Source: Candidatus Njordarchaeota archaeon
GTDB taxonomy: Archaea; Thermoproteota; JANJXX01; Panguiarchaeales; Panguiarchaeaceae
DNA length: 16,437 bases
Assembly (NCBI GenBank): GCA_029855985.1
Contig: JAGSHR010000088.1
Span: 1 to 16,437 of the forward strand
Direction: 5' to 3'
The translations under genes and the position numbers were made by a program. This document shows, one piece after another, positions 1-5,964 of the stretch. The notes under the pieces were generated by a model. The model saw nothing but the letters and a program-made list of their open reading frames with translations. It ran no database searches and was not told the origin of the DNA. Numbering within the stretch: position 1 is the first letter of the stretch; each line of letters starts with the position of its first letter.

Positions 1-118
1 CTAGGAACTCTTGGCCCACTAAATGTTAGTTTAGCCCCAATTTTCAGTGCCTTTAAAATGCTAGGTCTCCCCCTCTTTTGGAGTCTTTTGTATGCTCTAA
101 ACGTGTACAATACAAACC
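1..118. repeat. Terminal direct repeat, left copy (circle overlap)
   Basis: Bases 1-118 are identical to 16320-16437. The repeat lies inside one open reading frame that continues in frame across the joint, which is what a circular molecule written with an overlap would give. It is best read as a single locus on a 16,319-bp circle and not as two real copies. Confidence 0.93.
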
Positions 119-296
119 CCCATATAGGATACGTAAACCACGCTAATATTGCCAGCTCTATACCTATAACGACGATGTACCCTATGTAATCTCCTATTGA
201 ATATGGAGGCTCAATGCTATCAAGAACCATCTTAAGCCCGCTAGCTAGGTATGCAATCGGGAATAGACCAACAAACCAAATCAACAACCGGCGCAT
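1..296 (-). CDS. Two-helix membrane protein, 5' part (gene crosses the circle joint)
   Basis: Starts at ATG 294-296, chosen because GAGGTGAT lies a few bases upstream (minus strand). An ATG at 317 is also in frame but has no such site. Reading on past base 1 to 16319 and down to the TGA at 16205 gives 136 residues. There are two likely membrane helices: residues about 4-20 (LLIWFVGLFPIAYLA) and about 48-75 (YIGYIVVIGIELAILAWF). The tail after them is basic, then acidic at the very end (FEDDLIDEMVEMGYFGEH). I do not recognise the family. It is followed on the same strand by a 48-residue membrane protein whose start overlaps its 3' end, so the two are probably co-translated. A role in the cell envelope, in conjugation-like transfer or in a virus-like process would be guesswork. 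Confidence 0.75.
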   Translation of the reverse strand, partial: MRRLLIWFVGLFPIAYLASGLKMVLDSIEPPYSIGDYIGYIVVIGIELAILAWFTYPIWGFVLYTFRAYKRLQKRGRPSILKALKIGAKLTFSGPRVP

Positions 297-300
297 AGCT

Positions 301-346
301 ATCACCTCAAAAACCATGTTGTTCTCTTATAGAGATATATGTTTTT
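301..346 (-). promoter_or_regulatory. Promoter and ribosome binding site of the joint-crossing membrane gene
   Basis: On the minus strand an AT-rich box, CATATATC (about 336-345), lies about 45 bases before ATG 296, and GAGGTGAT (301-308) lies just before the start. The spacing fits an archaeal TATA box with a short leader carrying a strong ribosome binding site. Confidence 0.5.
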
Positions 347-378
347 TGAGCTTTGAAGTAAGAGTCGGCATTCAGTAT

Positions 379-391
379 AAAGAAAAAAAGC
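379..391 (-). terminator. T-rich terminator after the PIN toxin gene
   Basis: The minus strand reads GCTTTTTTTCTTT just past the PIN stop at 394. A T-run without an obvious hairpin is the usual form of archaeal intrinsic termination. Confidence 0.5.
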
Positions 392-393
392 AG

Positions 394-900
394 TCAAATA
401 ACCCCCACCATATCCCTTAATTCAGCTAAGAACTCTCCAGGCGTCAAAATCTTGAATCTACAAACTTCGTTTCCCTCTTCATCCTCGATTATGATCTCTT
501 TCGTCTTAGGATCCCTAAGACTAATGATATCTTTGTTGTCTAAGGTTATCACGAAATCAACGCCCGCCTCACATGCAACAGACAGAACCTCATTATCCTC
601 GGGATCATCACTAGCACTGACGTAAACTTCCGGTTCGATTATCCTAGCTCTTTGCAGGTACAGGCTCAACATCACGTATGGCCGGAACCTCACAAGCTCG
701 CCAGGAAATCTCCTCGCAATGTACCCCTGGATTTTATCACTACTCAGTTTAGCCGATAGCCTCTCGATCATGAAAGGAGAGGCGTACCCAACAATCTTCC
801 CATCATTCAACAGCTTCATCACGGTCATTGGACCTGCTGTCGGCCCTCCTAACACGGAGGACACGACGACGTTTAAATCTATCACTACCCGAACCGGCAA
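394..900 (-). CDS. PIN-domain toxin (VapC-like RNase)
   Basis: A 168-residue PIN-domain protein. The acidic active-site pattern is visible: D8 (VVIDLN), E46 (FMIERL), D99/D102 (DDPEDNEVL) and D121 (VITLDNKD), with the family's usual AVEAG-like helix here read as ACEAGVDFVIT. PIN toxins are Mg-dependent endoribonucleases that cut tRNA or rRNA when freed from their antitoxin. The start is a TTG at 898-900, chosen because the PIN fold normally begins a few residues before the first Asp and a GAGGT lies 10 bases upstream. An upstream TTG at 933 would add 11 residues. It overlaps the RHH antitoxin gene by about 98 bases in another frame, so the two are translationally linked and probably stabilise the plasmid. 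Confidence 0.85.
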   Translation of the reverse strand: MPVRVVIDLNVVVSSVLGGPTAGPMTVMKLLNDGKIVGYASPFMIERLSAKLSSDKIQGYIARRFPGELVRFRPYVMLSLYLQRARIIEPEVYVSASDDPEDNEVLSVACEAGVDFVITLDNKDIISLRDPKTKEIIIEDEEGNEVCRFKILTPGEFLAELRDMVGVI

Positions 901-1204
901 ACTTTGAATTGACCTCTCTCTCGACACTCTCAATCACCTCCCGAAGCTCCTCCTCAGTGGGAGGGGCGTTAGGCTCTTGTGATAGCACGAGCTCAATCAC
1001 ATCTTCCGAAGGGGATATCACTATCTTGTCAAACATCTCAAATAGGGCTTTCTGCAGGGCGTAGTTTATGAAATCCGAGCGGTCCTTAAACAGCCCAAGC
1101 TCAACGAGGGCCTCAATCTGCCTATCAACAAACTCCGGGATTCTAACACTGATTATTTTAGTGGGGTTCCTTTGAGTGGCCTTTTGTTTTGCCACAACAT
1201 ACAT
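803..1204 (-). CDS. Ribbon-helix-helix antitoxin (VapB-like)
   Basis: A 133-residue protein. Residues about 16-56 (KIISVRIPEFVDRQIEALV and following) have the beta-strand then two-helix layout of a CopG/MetJ-type ribbon-helix-helix DNA-binding domain. The acidic middle region (about 70-105, rich in Glu/Pro) would be the toxin-binding part. The last 30 residues are very Arg-rich (FKRRRVLRVRRADSRSNDRD) and lie in the segment that also encodes the start of the PIN toxin, so they may be a by-product of the overlap. ATG 1202-1204 is preceded by GGAGGGA. As first gene of the pair it probably represses its own promoter. Family function is established; the partner specificity is inferred from position. 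Confidence 0.85.
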   Translation of the reverse strand: MYVVAKQKATQRNPTKIISVRIPEFVDRQIEALVELGLFKDRSDFINYALQKALFEMFDKIVISPSEDVIELVLSQEPNAPPTEEELREVIESVEREVNSKFAGSGSDRFKRRRVLRVRRADSRSNDRDEAVE

Positions 1205-1251
1205 TTCCCATCCCTCCAGGTCTCTGTCTCTAGTAATACATTTGTAATACT

Positions 1252-1262
1252 ACTTAAAAAGT
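1252..1262 (-). promoter_or_regulatory. TATA-like box of the RHH/PIN operon
   Basis: The minus strand has CTTTTTAAGT about 50 bases before the antitoxin ATG, preceded by A-rich sequence that could be the TFB recognition element. It fits an archaeal promoter with a leader of about 25 bases ending in GGAGGGA. Confidence 0.45.
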
Positions 1263-1474
1263 TTTCCATTGAAAACTTCTCAAGACATCGTCATAATCCT
1301 TTTTGGACGAGAGTGGGGCCTGAGTTTTTGCTCCGGGCTGGTCATAAAGATTTTTGGATATTGCCTTTTCCTACTGCACAACCGGGATTACACACCCAAA
1401 CCGTCCAAGAAAAAACTAACTTCCAGGTGCCTGGTCATGATTATCATAATAACATTAGGTTTGTCATGGAAAAA

Positions 1475-1513
1475 CTTAAATAGTTTAAATATAATTATGA
1501 CGATAAGGGATGG
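1475..1513 (+). promoter_or_regulatory. Promoter and ribosome binding site before the 177-residue gene
   Basis: CTTAAATA at 1475-1482, after AAAA, is a good archaeal TATA box. A start of transcription near 1503 would give a short leader carrying AAGGGA (about 1505-1510) before ATG 1518. A second box, TTTAAATATA (1484-1493), is an alternative. The intergenic stretch 1205-1474 otherwise shows only a small palindrome, ATGATTATCAT (1437-1447), which might be an operator. Confidence 0.5.
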
Positions 1514-1517
1514 CAGT

Positions 1518-2051
1518 ATGCCAGGGAAGTTCTACCCGCAAGCGAAGATGACCATACCTAACGAGAAACCCTACCGGCTGGACGACCTACTCAAACTCTT
1601 CTTCGGTGTGAGTTCAAAGAACGCCAGAATCATCACCGCCAAAGTCCTCCTTGAAACGATCAGGGAAGAGATGCCCAAAGGCTGGTCCGCCGAGAACTGG
1701 CCCGAGCTCGTCATTAAGGCGATGATGGTTTACTATCCCGACGCTGAGGCCCTACTGGAGTACTACAACGACATTAAGTGGACGGAGAAGAAATCCCGCA
1801 TTCCTAAGCTCCTAGTCGAGAAGGCAAAAGAGCTAGGGCTTGAGGAGGAGAGAGAACGGAAGGCGAGAGGAAGGCTCGTTGATTTGTTCACCGTTTACAA
1901 GGGCCATTACTCCGTCGTCACCAAGATTCTCAAGGAGGCAGGCCTTATCAGAAAGGTTAATGGTTACTATCAGCTAAGCGATGAGTTTGAAAGGACTTTA
2001 GAAGGCATAGCCGAATTTTGGAGATACTGGAGGAAGGGGAAAGCTGAATAA
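1518..2051 (+). CDS. Unknown protein with a C-terminal winged-helix-like region
   Basis: A 177-residue soluble protein starting at ATG 1518 (MPGKFYPQAK), chosen for the TATA box and AAGGGA upstream. The frame is open back to 1269, but that part is hydrophobic, unlike a conserved N-terminus, and lies upstream of the promoter. Residues about 115-165 (GRLVDLFTVYKGHYSVVTKI, then EAGLIRKVNGYYQLSDEF) look like a helix-turn-helix with a wing (NGYYQLS). The middle is charged and helical. Codon use is GC-rich, like the toxin and initiator genes, so it belongs to the backbone. I do not recognise the family; a plasmid-encoded DNA-binding regulator or replication accessory is a fair inference. Confidence 0.7.
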   Translation: MPGKFYPQAKMTIPNEKPYRLDDLLKLFFGVSSKNARIITAKVLLETIREEMPKGWSAENWPELVIKAMMVYYPDAEALLEYYNDIKWTEKKSRIPKLLVEKAKELGLEEERERKARGRLVDLFTVYKGHYSVVTKILKEAGLIRKVNGYYQLSDEFERTLEGIAEFWRYWRKGKAE

Positions 2052-2093
2052 GAACTAAGAACCCATTATCATTAAACACAAGGAGGGCGTGAA

Positions 2094-2273
2094 ATGGATT
2101 TGATTAAGAAATACAAGCTGTTCTTCGCCCTACTCAACACGGGCTTCATCGGAAACCTCCTCGTCATCTACTACCTCTCCAAGGCCTCGCGTATTAATCG
2201 AGTACCCTTTTACAGTGCAGTCAAAATCTTCCTGTCCTTTAACCCTTCTAACATCAAACCCTTTTGGGACTAG
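2094..2273 (+). CDS. Small membrane protein, possibly truncated
   Basis: A 59-residue ORF with an excellent ribosome binding site (AAGGAGGGCGTGA directly before ATG 2094), 42 bases after the previous gene and probably in its operon. Residues about 8-28 (KLFFALLNTGFIGNLLVIYY) form one likely membrane helix. After about residue 34 (KASR) the composition changes to unpatterned sequence (INRVPFYSAVKIFLSF) up to TAG. This suggests that the original gene was cut here and now ends in foreign sequence, at the edge of a rearranged region. The start is well supported, the C-terminus is not. Function unknown. Confidence 0.5.
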   Translation: MDLIKKYKLFFALLNTGFIGNLLVIYYLSKASRINRVPFYSAVKIFLSFNPSNIKPFWD

Positions 2274-2360
2274 AGAATCACACCCAAAGCTTTGATAAAC
2301 TTAAATACGGCAGAACCAAACGGAAACTGGCAGAACTCGGCAAATCCCCACTTAAACAGG

Positions 2361-2426
2361 GGTAACTATATGTAACCACCAAAATAGGCTGGTGACGGTA
2401 TGTAACACGATGTACTTAGATGTAAC
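2361..2426 (+). repeat. Array of TGTAAC-like units at 10-bp spacing
   Basis: Related hexamers begin exactly at multiples of ten bases: GGTAAC 2361, TGTAAC 2371, GGTGAC 2391, TGTAAC 2401, TGTACT 2411, TGTAAC 2421. Only the 2381 position breaks the series. A spacing of one helical turn puts all units on one face of the DNA, as expected for cooperative protein binding. The binding protein is not known. Confidence 0.55.
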
Positions 2427-2598
2427 AGGCCTCCCCGCCCTCCCTGACTCTAAAACTACTTCCCCCTAAACCTCGAAATCCTCATACTTGTTCGTTGGCT
2501 TTATTTTTAGTTGTCTTCTACACTTAAGTTAAGCTAGGCCAACTTTTGTAGAAATCCCACCAAATAACGGCCATTCTTAGGGCAGTGAGCCTAAAATG

Positions 2599-2606
2599 TA
2601 TATAAG
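2599..2606 (+). promoter_or_regulatory. TATA box before the 45-residue ORF
   Basis: TATATAAG (about 2599-2606) is a near-ideal archaeal TATA box. The expected start of transcription, about 25 bases on, falls at the ATG at 2629, so a leaderless message is likely. No other ribosome binding site is visible. Confidence 0.45.
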
Positions 2607-2628
2607 GTGGGACGTACGTTCCGGGCTG

Positions 2629-2837
2629 ATGTTGATGAAAGTATTCAACGAAGCTAAGAAATGGTTGAAACCAGTCCATATTAAGAAGATCCCAACAAAC
2701 TTTACCTGGGAGAAAACAGTTTATTTACCTTTAAAATTAGAAAGAGGTTTAAACATGCCAACATAGACCTTAGCCTTATCGCCAAAACTCTCAAAGGTTA
2801 TGAGTTAAGCCTAATATTCAGAAAAAGGCTTTATTGA
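2629..2837 (+). pseudogene. Probable frameshifted small gene
   Basis: Frame 1 from ATG 2629 gives 45 residues (MLMKVFNEAKKWLKPVHIKK and so on) to TAG at 2764. A second frame overlapping its end continues with sensible composition (HANIDLSLIAKTLKGYELSL) to TGA at 2835-2837. Joined by a single shift near 2750 they would make one basic protein of about 67 residues, so this looks like a decayed gene or the last part of a larger one, such as a mobile-element gene. No family is recognised. The good TATA box upstream argues that at least the 45-residue part may still be expressed. Confidence 0.35.
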
Positions 2838-2863
2838 CTCTATAAAGCCCTTGGAGAGCTGGG

Positions 2864-4294
2864 CTAATCATATGAATAAATGCTGTCTGTCCCGGTTTCT
2901 GCCTCTATTATCTTTCTCATCCATGTTCCTTTAATAAACCATAAAAAGGCGATCAATGCGGAAAAGAAATTGCTAAGTCCTATCCCCAACCATAGCCCGC
3001 TAGTATTGTGCATCAACAATCCCAGTTCATAGCTCAATGGGAGGCGAAAACCCCATAGTCTTAGCGAGCTTAAAATGAACTCGTTTTTTGTATGGCCCGA
3101 GGCCTGAAAAACATCCGTTACCGCAGAATATACTCCAAAGAAGGGAATGAAAGTCATAAGATACAGCGTCGCTTTTCTGCTTTCTGCTATCACTTCTGGA
3201 TCACCTATAAAAAAACTAAATATCTCAGCATGGAAAAAGACAAGTCCCGCCGCTCCCATCCCAAGAATAACGAAGTTTAATAACATTGCAGTTTCAGCTA
3301 TCTTTTTAGCACGGTTATAAAGCCCGGCACCAATGTTCTGACCAATCATTATCCCCATAGCACTGCTAATGCTAATAGGTACCGCAAACATCGCCTCCAC
3401 TATCTTGTCTATTATGCTATACGTAGCAAAAACCACATCTGGATTTCCATATTGCGATCCTAGTGTGTATATAACTCTTACTAAAAGAACACTACCGAGA
3501 TCCATGGTTACGGCGCTTGCACTTGAGGGTAGACCAATACGAAATATATCAGAGTAAAGATTCCAATCTGGCTTGAGTAACTCCATGTTAAGACGGATAC
3601 CTACTTTGCCCGTGAAAAGAAGATAACCCCCTACAAAGGCGCCAGCTGTGTTGGCTAACATTGTAGCAACAGCGGCACCAACTACCCCTAATTTTGGAAA
3701 GCCTGCCCAGCCGAAAATAAGAAATGGATCAAGAATAAAGTTGAAAATTATGGTACCAGTGTTAAGTTTTACTGGGGTCTTGGTATCTCCTGTGGCCATT
3801 GCAAGGGAATTAAAAGCAAAAAGTGTAAAAGAAAAGGGAATCTCAATGAAAATCACCCTAACATAGCTGAGAGCGTGTGAGTATACAGTTTCACTAACAT
3901 TCATGAAGTGAAGCAAATACGGAGCTGTAAATACACCAAAAATACTTGTGATTACAGATGTTATAAGCATAAAGGAATACATTGCCCCAGCTGAACGATT
4001 GGCCTTTTTGTAATTACCACTACCAATGTACTGTGATACAAGTGCAAAACCTGCAACTATAAACCCATCTCCAATGCTTAGCAAAAAACCTATTATTGGC
4101 CACGAGACACTAGGAACCGCAACTTCTGCTCTTCCGAGGTTCCCAAGCCAAAACATATCTGTCATGTTATATATTATTTCAACCAGTTGATTAAGTAGTA
4201 TTGGGTAAGCTAGGACTAATAACGTATTTAATATAGATCCAGCTAGTATCTTGGCCCGTGTTATCTCCCGTTTATCTTCCCCATCTATGTGCAT
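2864..4294 (-). CDS. MATE-family multidrug/peptide exporter
   Basis: A 476-residue integral membrane protein with about 12 hydrophobic helices in two similar halves, the normal size and layout of MATE transporters (Na+- or H+-coupled efflux). Family marks include the N-terminal PILLNQLVEIIYNMTDMFWLG, the GDTKTPVKLN segment with the following helix near residue 170, and IGQNIGAG in the second half. The ATG at 4292-4294 follows a TATA box by about 27 bases, so the message is probably leaderless. It diverges from the RiPP precursor across 144 bases and shares its low GC. A role in exporting the modified peptide, or in protecting the host from it, is inferred from position only; MATE proteins more often handle cationic drugs, and the predicted product is strongly cationic. 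Confidence 0.88.
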   Translation of the reverse strand: MHIDGEDKREITRAKILAGSILNTLLVLAYPILLNQLVEIIYNMTDMFWLGNLGRAEVAVPSVSWPIIGFLLSIGDGFIVAGFALVSQYIGSGNYKKANRSAGAMYSFMLITSVITSIFGVFTAPYLLHFMNVSETVYSHALSYVRVIFIEIPFSFTLFAFNSLAMATGDTKTPVKLNTGTIIFNFILDPFLIFGWAGFPKLGVVGAAVATMLANTAGAFVGGYLLFTGKVGIRLNMELLKPDWNLYSDIFRIGLPSSASAVTMDLGSVLLVRVIYTLGSQYGNPDVVFATYSIIDKIVEAMFAVPISISSAMGIMIGQNIGAGLYNRAKKIAETAMLLNFVILGMGAAGLVFFHAEIFSFFIGDPEVIAESRKATLYLMTFIPFFGVYSAVTDVFQASGHTKNEFILSSLRLWGFRLPLSYELGLLMHNTSGLWLGIGLSNFFSALIAFLWFIKGTWMRKIIEAETGTDSIYSYD

Positions 4295-4306
4295 GTTTAT
4301 TTTAAG

Positions 4307-4335
4307 CTAACTGATAATATAAAAATCTAACTGAT
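4307..4335 (-). promoter_or_regulatory. MATE promoter with an operator-like direct repeat around the TATA box
   Basis: On the minus strand the TATA-like TTTTTATATTA (about 4315-4325) sits between two copies of ATCAGTTAG (plus-strand CTAACTGAT at 4307-4315 and 4327-4335) whose starts are exactly 20 bp apart. Two helical turns around the TATA box is a classic place for a repressor or activator site. The winged-helix protein of the ABC operon would be a candidate binder, but nothing in the sequence links them. Confidence 0.5.
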
Positions 4336-4372
4336 CACCGTATTTCACTAAATTTCTCTGATTTTAAAATAT

Positions 4373-4435
4373 ATTATAAAAAAATTTATTTTAGTTTGTA
4401 TCATTATAATGGTTTGATAATCTAACGGAGGTGAT
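4373..4435 (+). promoter_or_regulatory. Promoter region and ribosome binding site of the precursor gene
   Basis: AT-rich ATTATAAAAAAATTTATT (from 4373) offers TATA-box candidates about 60 bases before the start. GGAGGTGAT at 4427-4435 is a perfect match to the archaeal anti-Shine-Dalgarno sequence and decides the ATG at 4439. A very strong ribosome binding site suits a peptide made in large amounts. Confidence 0.5.
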
Positions 4436-4438
4436 TTA

Positions 4439-4600
4439 ATGGAAATAATAGAAATGAACATGTTTAATGATGGAGAGGTACTCCCAGCGACATGCACAAC
4501 AAAGAGGGCTAAAAGACCTAAGCCGTTTATGGATGACTTAATACTCCCAGCGACATGCACAACAAAGAGGGCTAAAAGACCTGGTACTCTAGAGTTCTAA
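4439..4600 (+). CDS. RiPP precursor peptide with two identical cores
   Basis: A 53-residue peptide starting MEIIEMNMFNDGEV. Residues 15-27 and 36-48 are identical: LPATCTTKRAKRP. They are joined by KPFMDDLI and followed by GTLEF. The acidic N-terminus and linker (E2, E5, D11, E13, D32, D33) contrast with the basic cores, as is usual for leader and core. Each core holds one Cys flanked by Thr (T-C-T-T), the residues that YcaO enzymes turn into azolines and that SPASM radical SAM enzymes can cross-link through Cys. The gene lies directly before the radical SAM and YcaO genes, with a perfect ribosome binding site. An antisense frame across it mirrors the repeat and is not a gene. I know of no named peptide with this core. 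Precursor status is inferred from size, repeats and neighbours. Confidence 0.85.
   Translation: MEIIEMNMFNDGEVLPATCTTKRAKRPKPFMDDLILPATCTTKRAKRPGTLEF
4479..4519 (+). repeat. 41-bp perfect direct repeat, copy 1 (core 1)
   Basis: Begins TACTCCCAGCGACATGCAC and encodes core residues 15-27 of the precursor. It is identical at every base, third positions included, to 4542-4582. Confidence 0.92.
4542..4582 (+). repeat. 41-bp perfect direct repeat, copy 2 (core 2)
   Basis: Identical to 4479-4519 and offset by 63 bp, which is 21 codons, so the frame is kept. Lack of silent differences points to a recent duplication or ongoing gene conversion. Confidence 0.92.
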
Positions 4601-4606
4601 ATCCCT

Positions 4607-4652
4607 TCTATTTTTTTGGTATATCATTTGATATATTTTGGAGGTGTGAACT
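4607..4652 (+). promoter_or_regulatory. T-run, palindrome and ribosome binding site between precursor and radical SAM gene
   Basis: After the precursor stop comes a T-run (TATTTTTTTGG, about 4609-4619), then a perfect palindrome TATATCATTTGATATA (4620-4635), then GGAGGTG (4640-4646) and ATG 4653. The T-run could end most precursor transcripts, and the palindrome could be an operator or include a second TATA element. Together they would allow much more precursor than enzyme. Confidence 0.45.
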
Positions 4653-5963
4653 ATGAAAAAATCCAACTACAATATATTTATCAATATTGACAGTAATAGA
4701 TGGGCAATATACAATACTCTTCGTGGAACCTTGGTTGTTGTTGACCAAGATCTCAAAGAAGCCCTGGATAATGACATGCTAGATGAAGTGCCCAAAGATA
4801 TTGTCAATGTCCTACACAAGAATGGATTTCTTGTAGACGATGACCTCGATGAATTTCTTGTGTATAAGCATCAATTCTTGAAGGCTCGCTATGGAAATAA
4901 TGATGTACTCCAGGTTGTTATTGTACCAACATATGCATGCAACCTTTCTTGTATATACTGCTTCCAAGGTGGTGGTTTAGATACTAAAACAATGGATATT
5001 AAATCTGCAAAACTTTTAGTCAGGGCACTGAAAGACTACTTGCAGAGAACCAATTACAACAATCTAATTTTAGATTTTTATGGGGGAGAACCTCTAATAG
5101 CAAAAAATGTAATCAAGTTTATCCTTGAAAATCTCCAAGAGGTATGTGACGAACTAGGGATAAATATGCATGTCACTATGACAACCAATGGAACATTAAT
5201 AACAGAAAACACCATAAAAGAGATATTCTCTAGATATAATTTCAGATACGTCCAGATAACTGTAGACGGAAATAGAAATATACACAATTTAAGGAGACCT
5301 TACAAAAATGGGAATGGAACATACGATGATATCATGAGAGGGTTAGAGCTTCTAAGTAAAGCTTCAATCAACATAATAGTTAGGATGAACATTGATTTCA
5401 ACAATAAAGAAGAGGAGAATTGGATTGAATTTATCAATGAACTTAAAAAAATAGACAATGGAAATATTGTAGTTTCCGTTGCAAGAACGGAAGCAGAAAG
5501 CCCCGAATCTAAACACTATGCTCCTTATTGCATCCCAGAGGAGGATGCCTATCGTATACTAGGCGAAATAGAAGACAATATCAGTAACTTCATGACAGTA
5601 AATACGGTTATTCCACAACCATTCGAGTTATGTTTTCTAATGCGAGATAATGCATTCGCTATAGATCCATACTTAGACATATATAAGTGTCCTGATGCTC
5701 TCCTTCAGGAGGAATTTAAGATTGGACATATAGATAAGAGTGGAAAAATTAAATTTAATAGTAATTTTTATAAAATATTTGAGCGGGATCCAACTAAAAT
5801 GGAGAAATGTGCCTCATGTCCACTGTTACCCATTTGCCATGGGGGGTGTGCTCTTATGGCAAAATATCGCAATGGCAATCATTTATTGCCTTACTGCTCC
5901 AGAGAACCGTTGGTACTAATTAATGAATATGTAGCTTCCATACTATCCAGAAGGAGGGATTAA
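4653..5963 (+). CDS. Radical SAM/SPASM peptide maturase
   Basis: A 436-residue enzyme. Residues 1-85 form an N-terminal region (YNTLRGTLVVVDQDLKEAL ... GFLVDDDLDE) like that of SPASM peptide maturases, which often serves in peptide recognition. The radical SAM CX3CX2C motif is C96, C100, C103 (CNLSCIYC), with GGEP at 144-147. The SPASM part has C327, C346, then C386-X2-C389-X5-C395-X3-C399 and C415, enough for two auxiliary Fe-S clusters. Such enzymes cleave S-adenosylmethionine and use the radical to make thioether or C-C links in a precursor peptide. The likely substrate is the two-core peptide encoded 52 bases upstream; the chemistry (for example a Cys thioether) is not visible. The next gene starts one base after its stop. 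Confidence 0.92.
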   Translation: MKKSNYNIFINIDSNRWAIYNTLRGTLVVVDQDLKEALDNDMLDEVPKDIVNVLHKNGFLVDDDLDEFLVYKHQFLKARYGNNDVLQVVIVPTYACNLSCIYCFQGGGLDTKTMDIKSAKLLVRALKDYLQRTNYNNLILDFYGGEPLIAKNVIKFILENLQEVCDELGINMHVTMTTNGTLITENTIKEIFSRYNFRYVQITVDGNRNIHNLRRPYKNGNGTYDDIMRGLELLSKASINIIVRMNIDFNNKEEENWIEFINELKKIDNGNIVVSVARTEAESPESKHYAPYCIPEEDAYRILGEIEDNISNFMTVNTVIPQPFELCFLMRDNAFAIDPYLDIYKCPDALLQEEFKIGHIDKSGKIKFNSNFYKIFERDPTKMEKCASCPLLPICHGGCALMAKYRNGNHLLPYCSREPLVLINEYVASILSRRRD

Positions 5964-5964
5964 T

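Larger units (their letters stand above)
2274..2628. other. Non-coding stretch with phased repeats and a possible gene remnant
   Basis: No convincing gene. A TATA-like CTTAAATA occurs at 2300-2307. A frame open through it ends in about 25 lysine/leucine-rich residues (FDKLKYGRTKRKLAELGKSP) before TAA near 2365, which could be the C-terminal remnant of a lost gene. The stretch also holds the 10-bp phased repeat array listed separately. It lies between the GC-rich backbone genes and the AT-rich cargo, and resembles scar tissue from past recombination. Confidence 0.4.

Noticed and set aside
1269..1517. N-terminal extension of the 177-residue gene
   Set aside because: The segment is hydrophobic without pattern and lies upstream of the TATA boxes at 1475-1493; the start at 1518 has better signals.
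2305..2340. CAGAAC repeated 20 bp apart (2311 and 2331)
   Set aside because: Lies in what may be a Lys/Leu-rich coding remnant, where such repeats arise from codon use; only two copies.
2841..2870. Possible terminator hairpin after the MATE gene (AGCCC and GGGCT on the minus strand)
   Set aside because: Only five or six pairs, a long loop and no T-run; too weak to list.
4348..4560. 70-codon minus-strand ORF across the precursor region
   Set aside because: It is the antisense of the repeated core sequence, has no ribosome binding site, and the plus strand has a perfect one and a fitting operon.
4439..4600. Direct repeat as a CRISPR-like array
   Set aside because: Only two units, both in frame inside a peptide gene, with no cas genes in the window.
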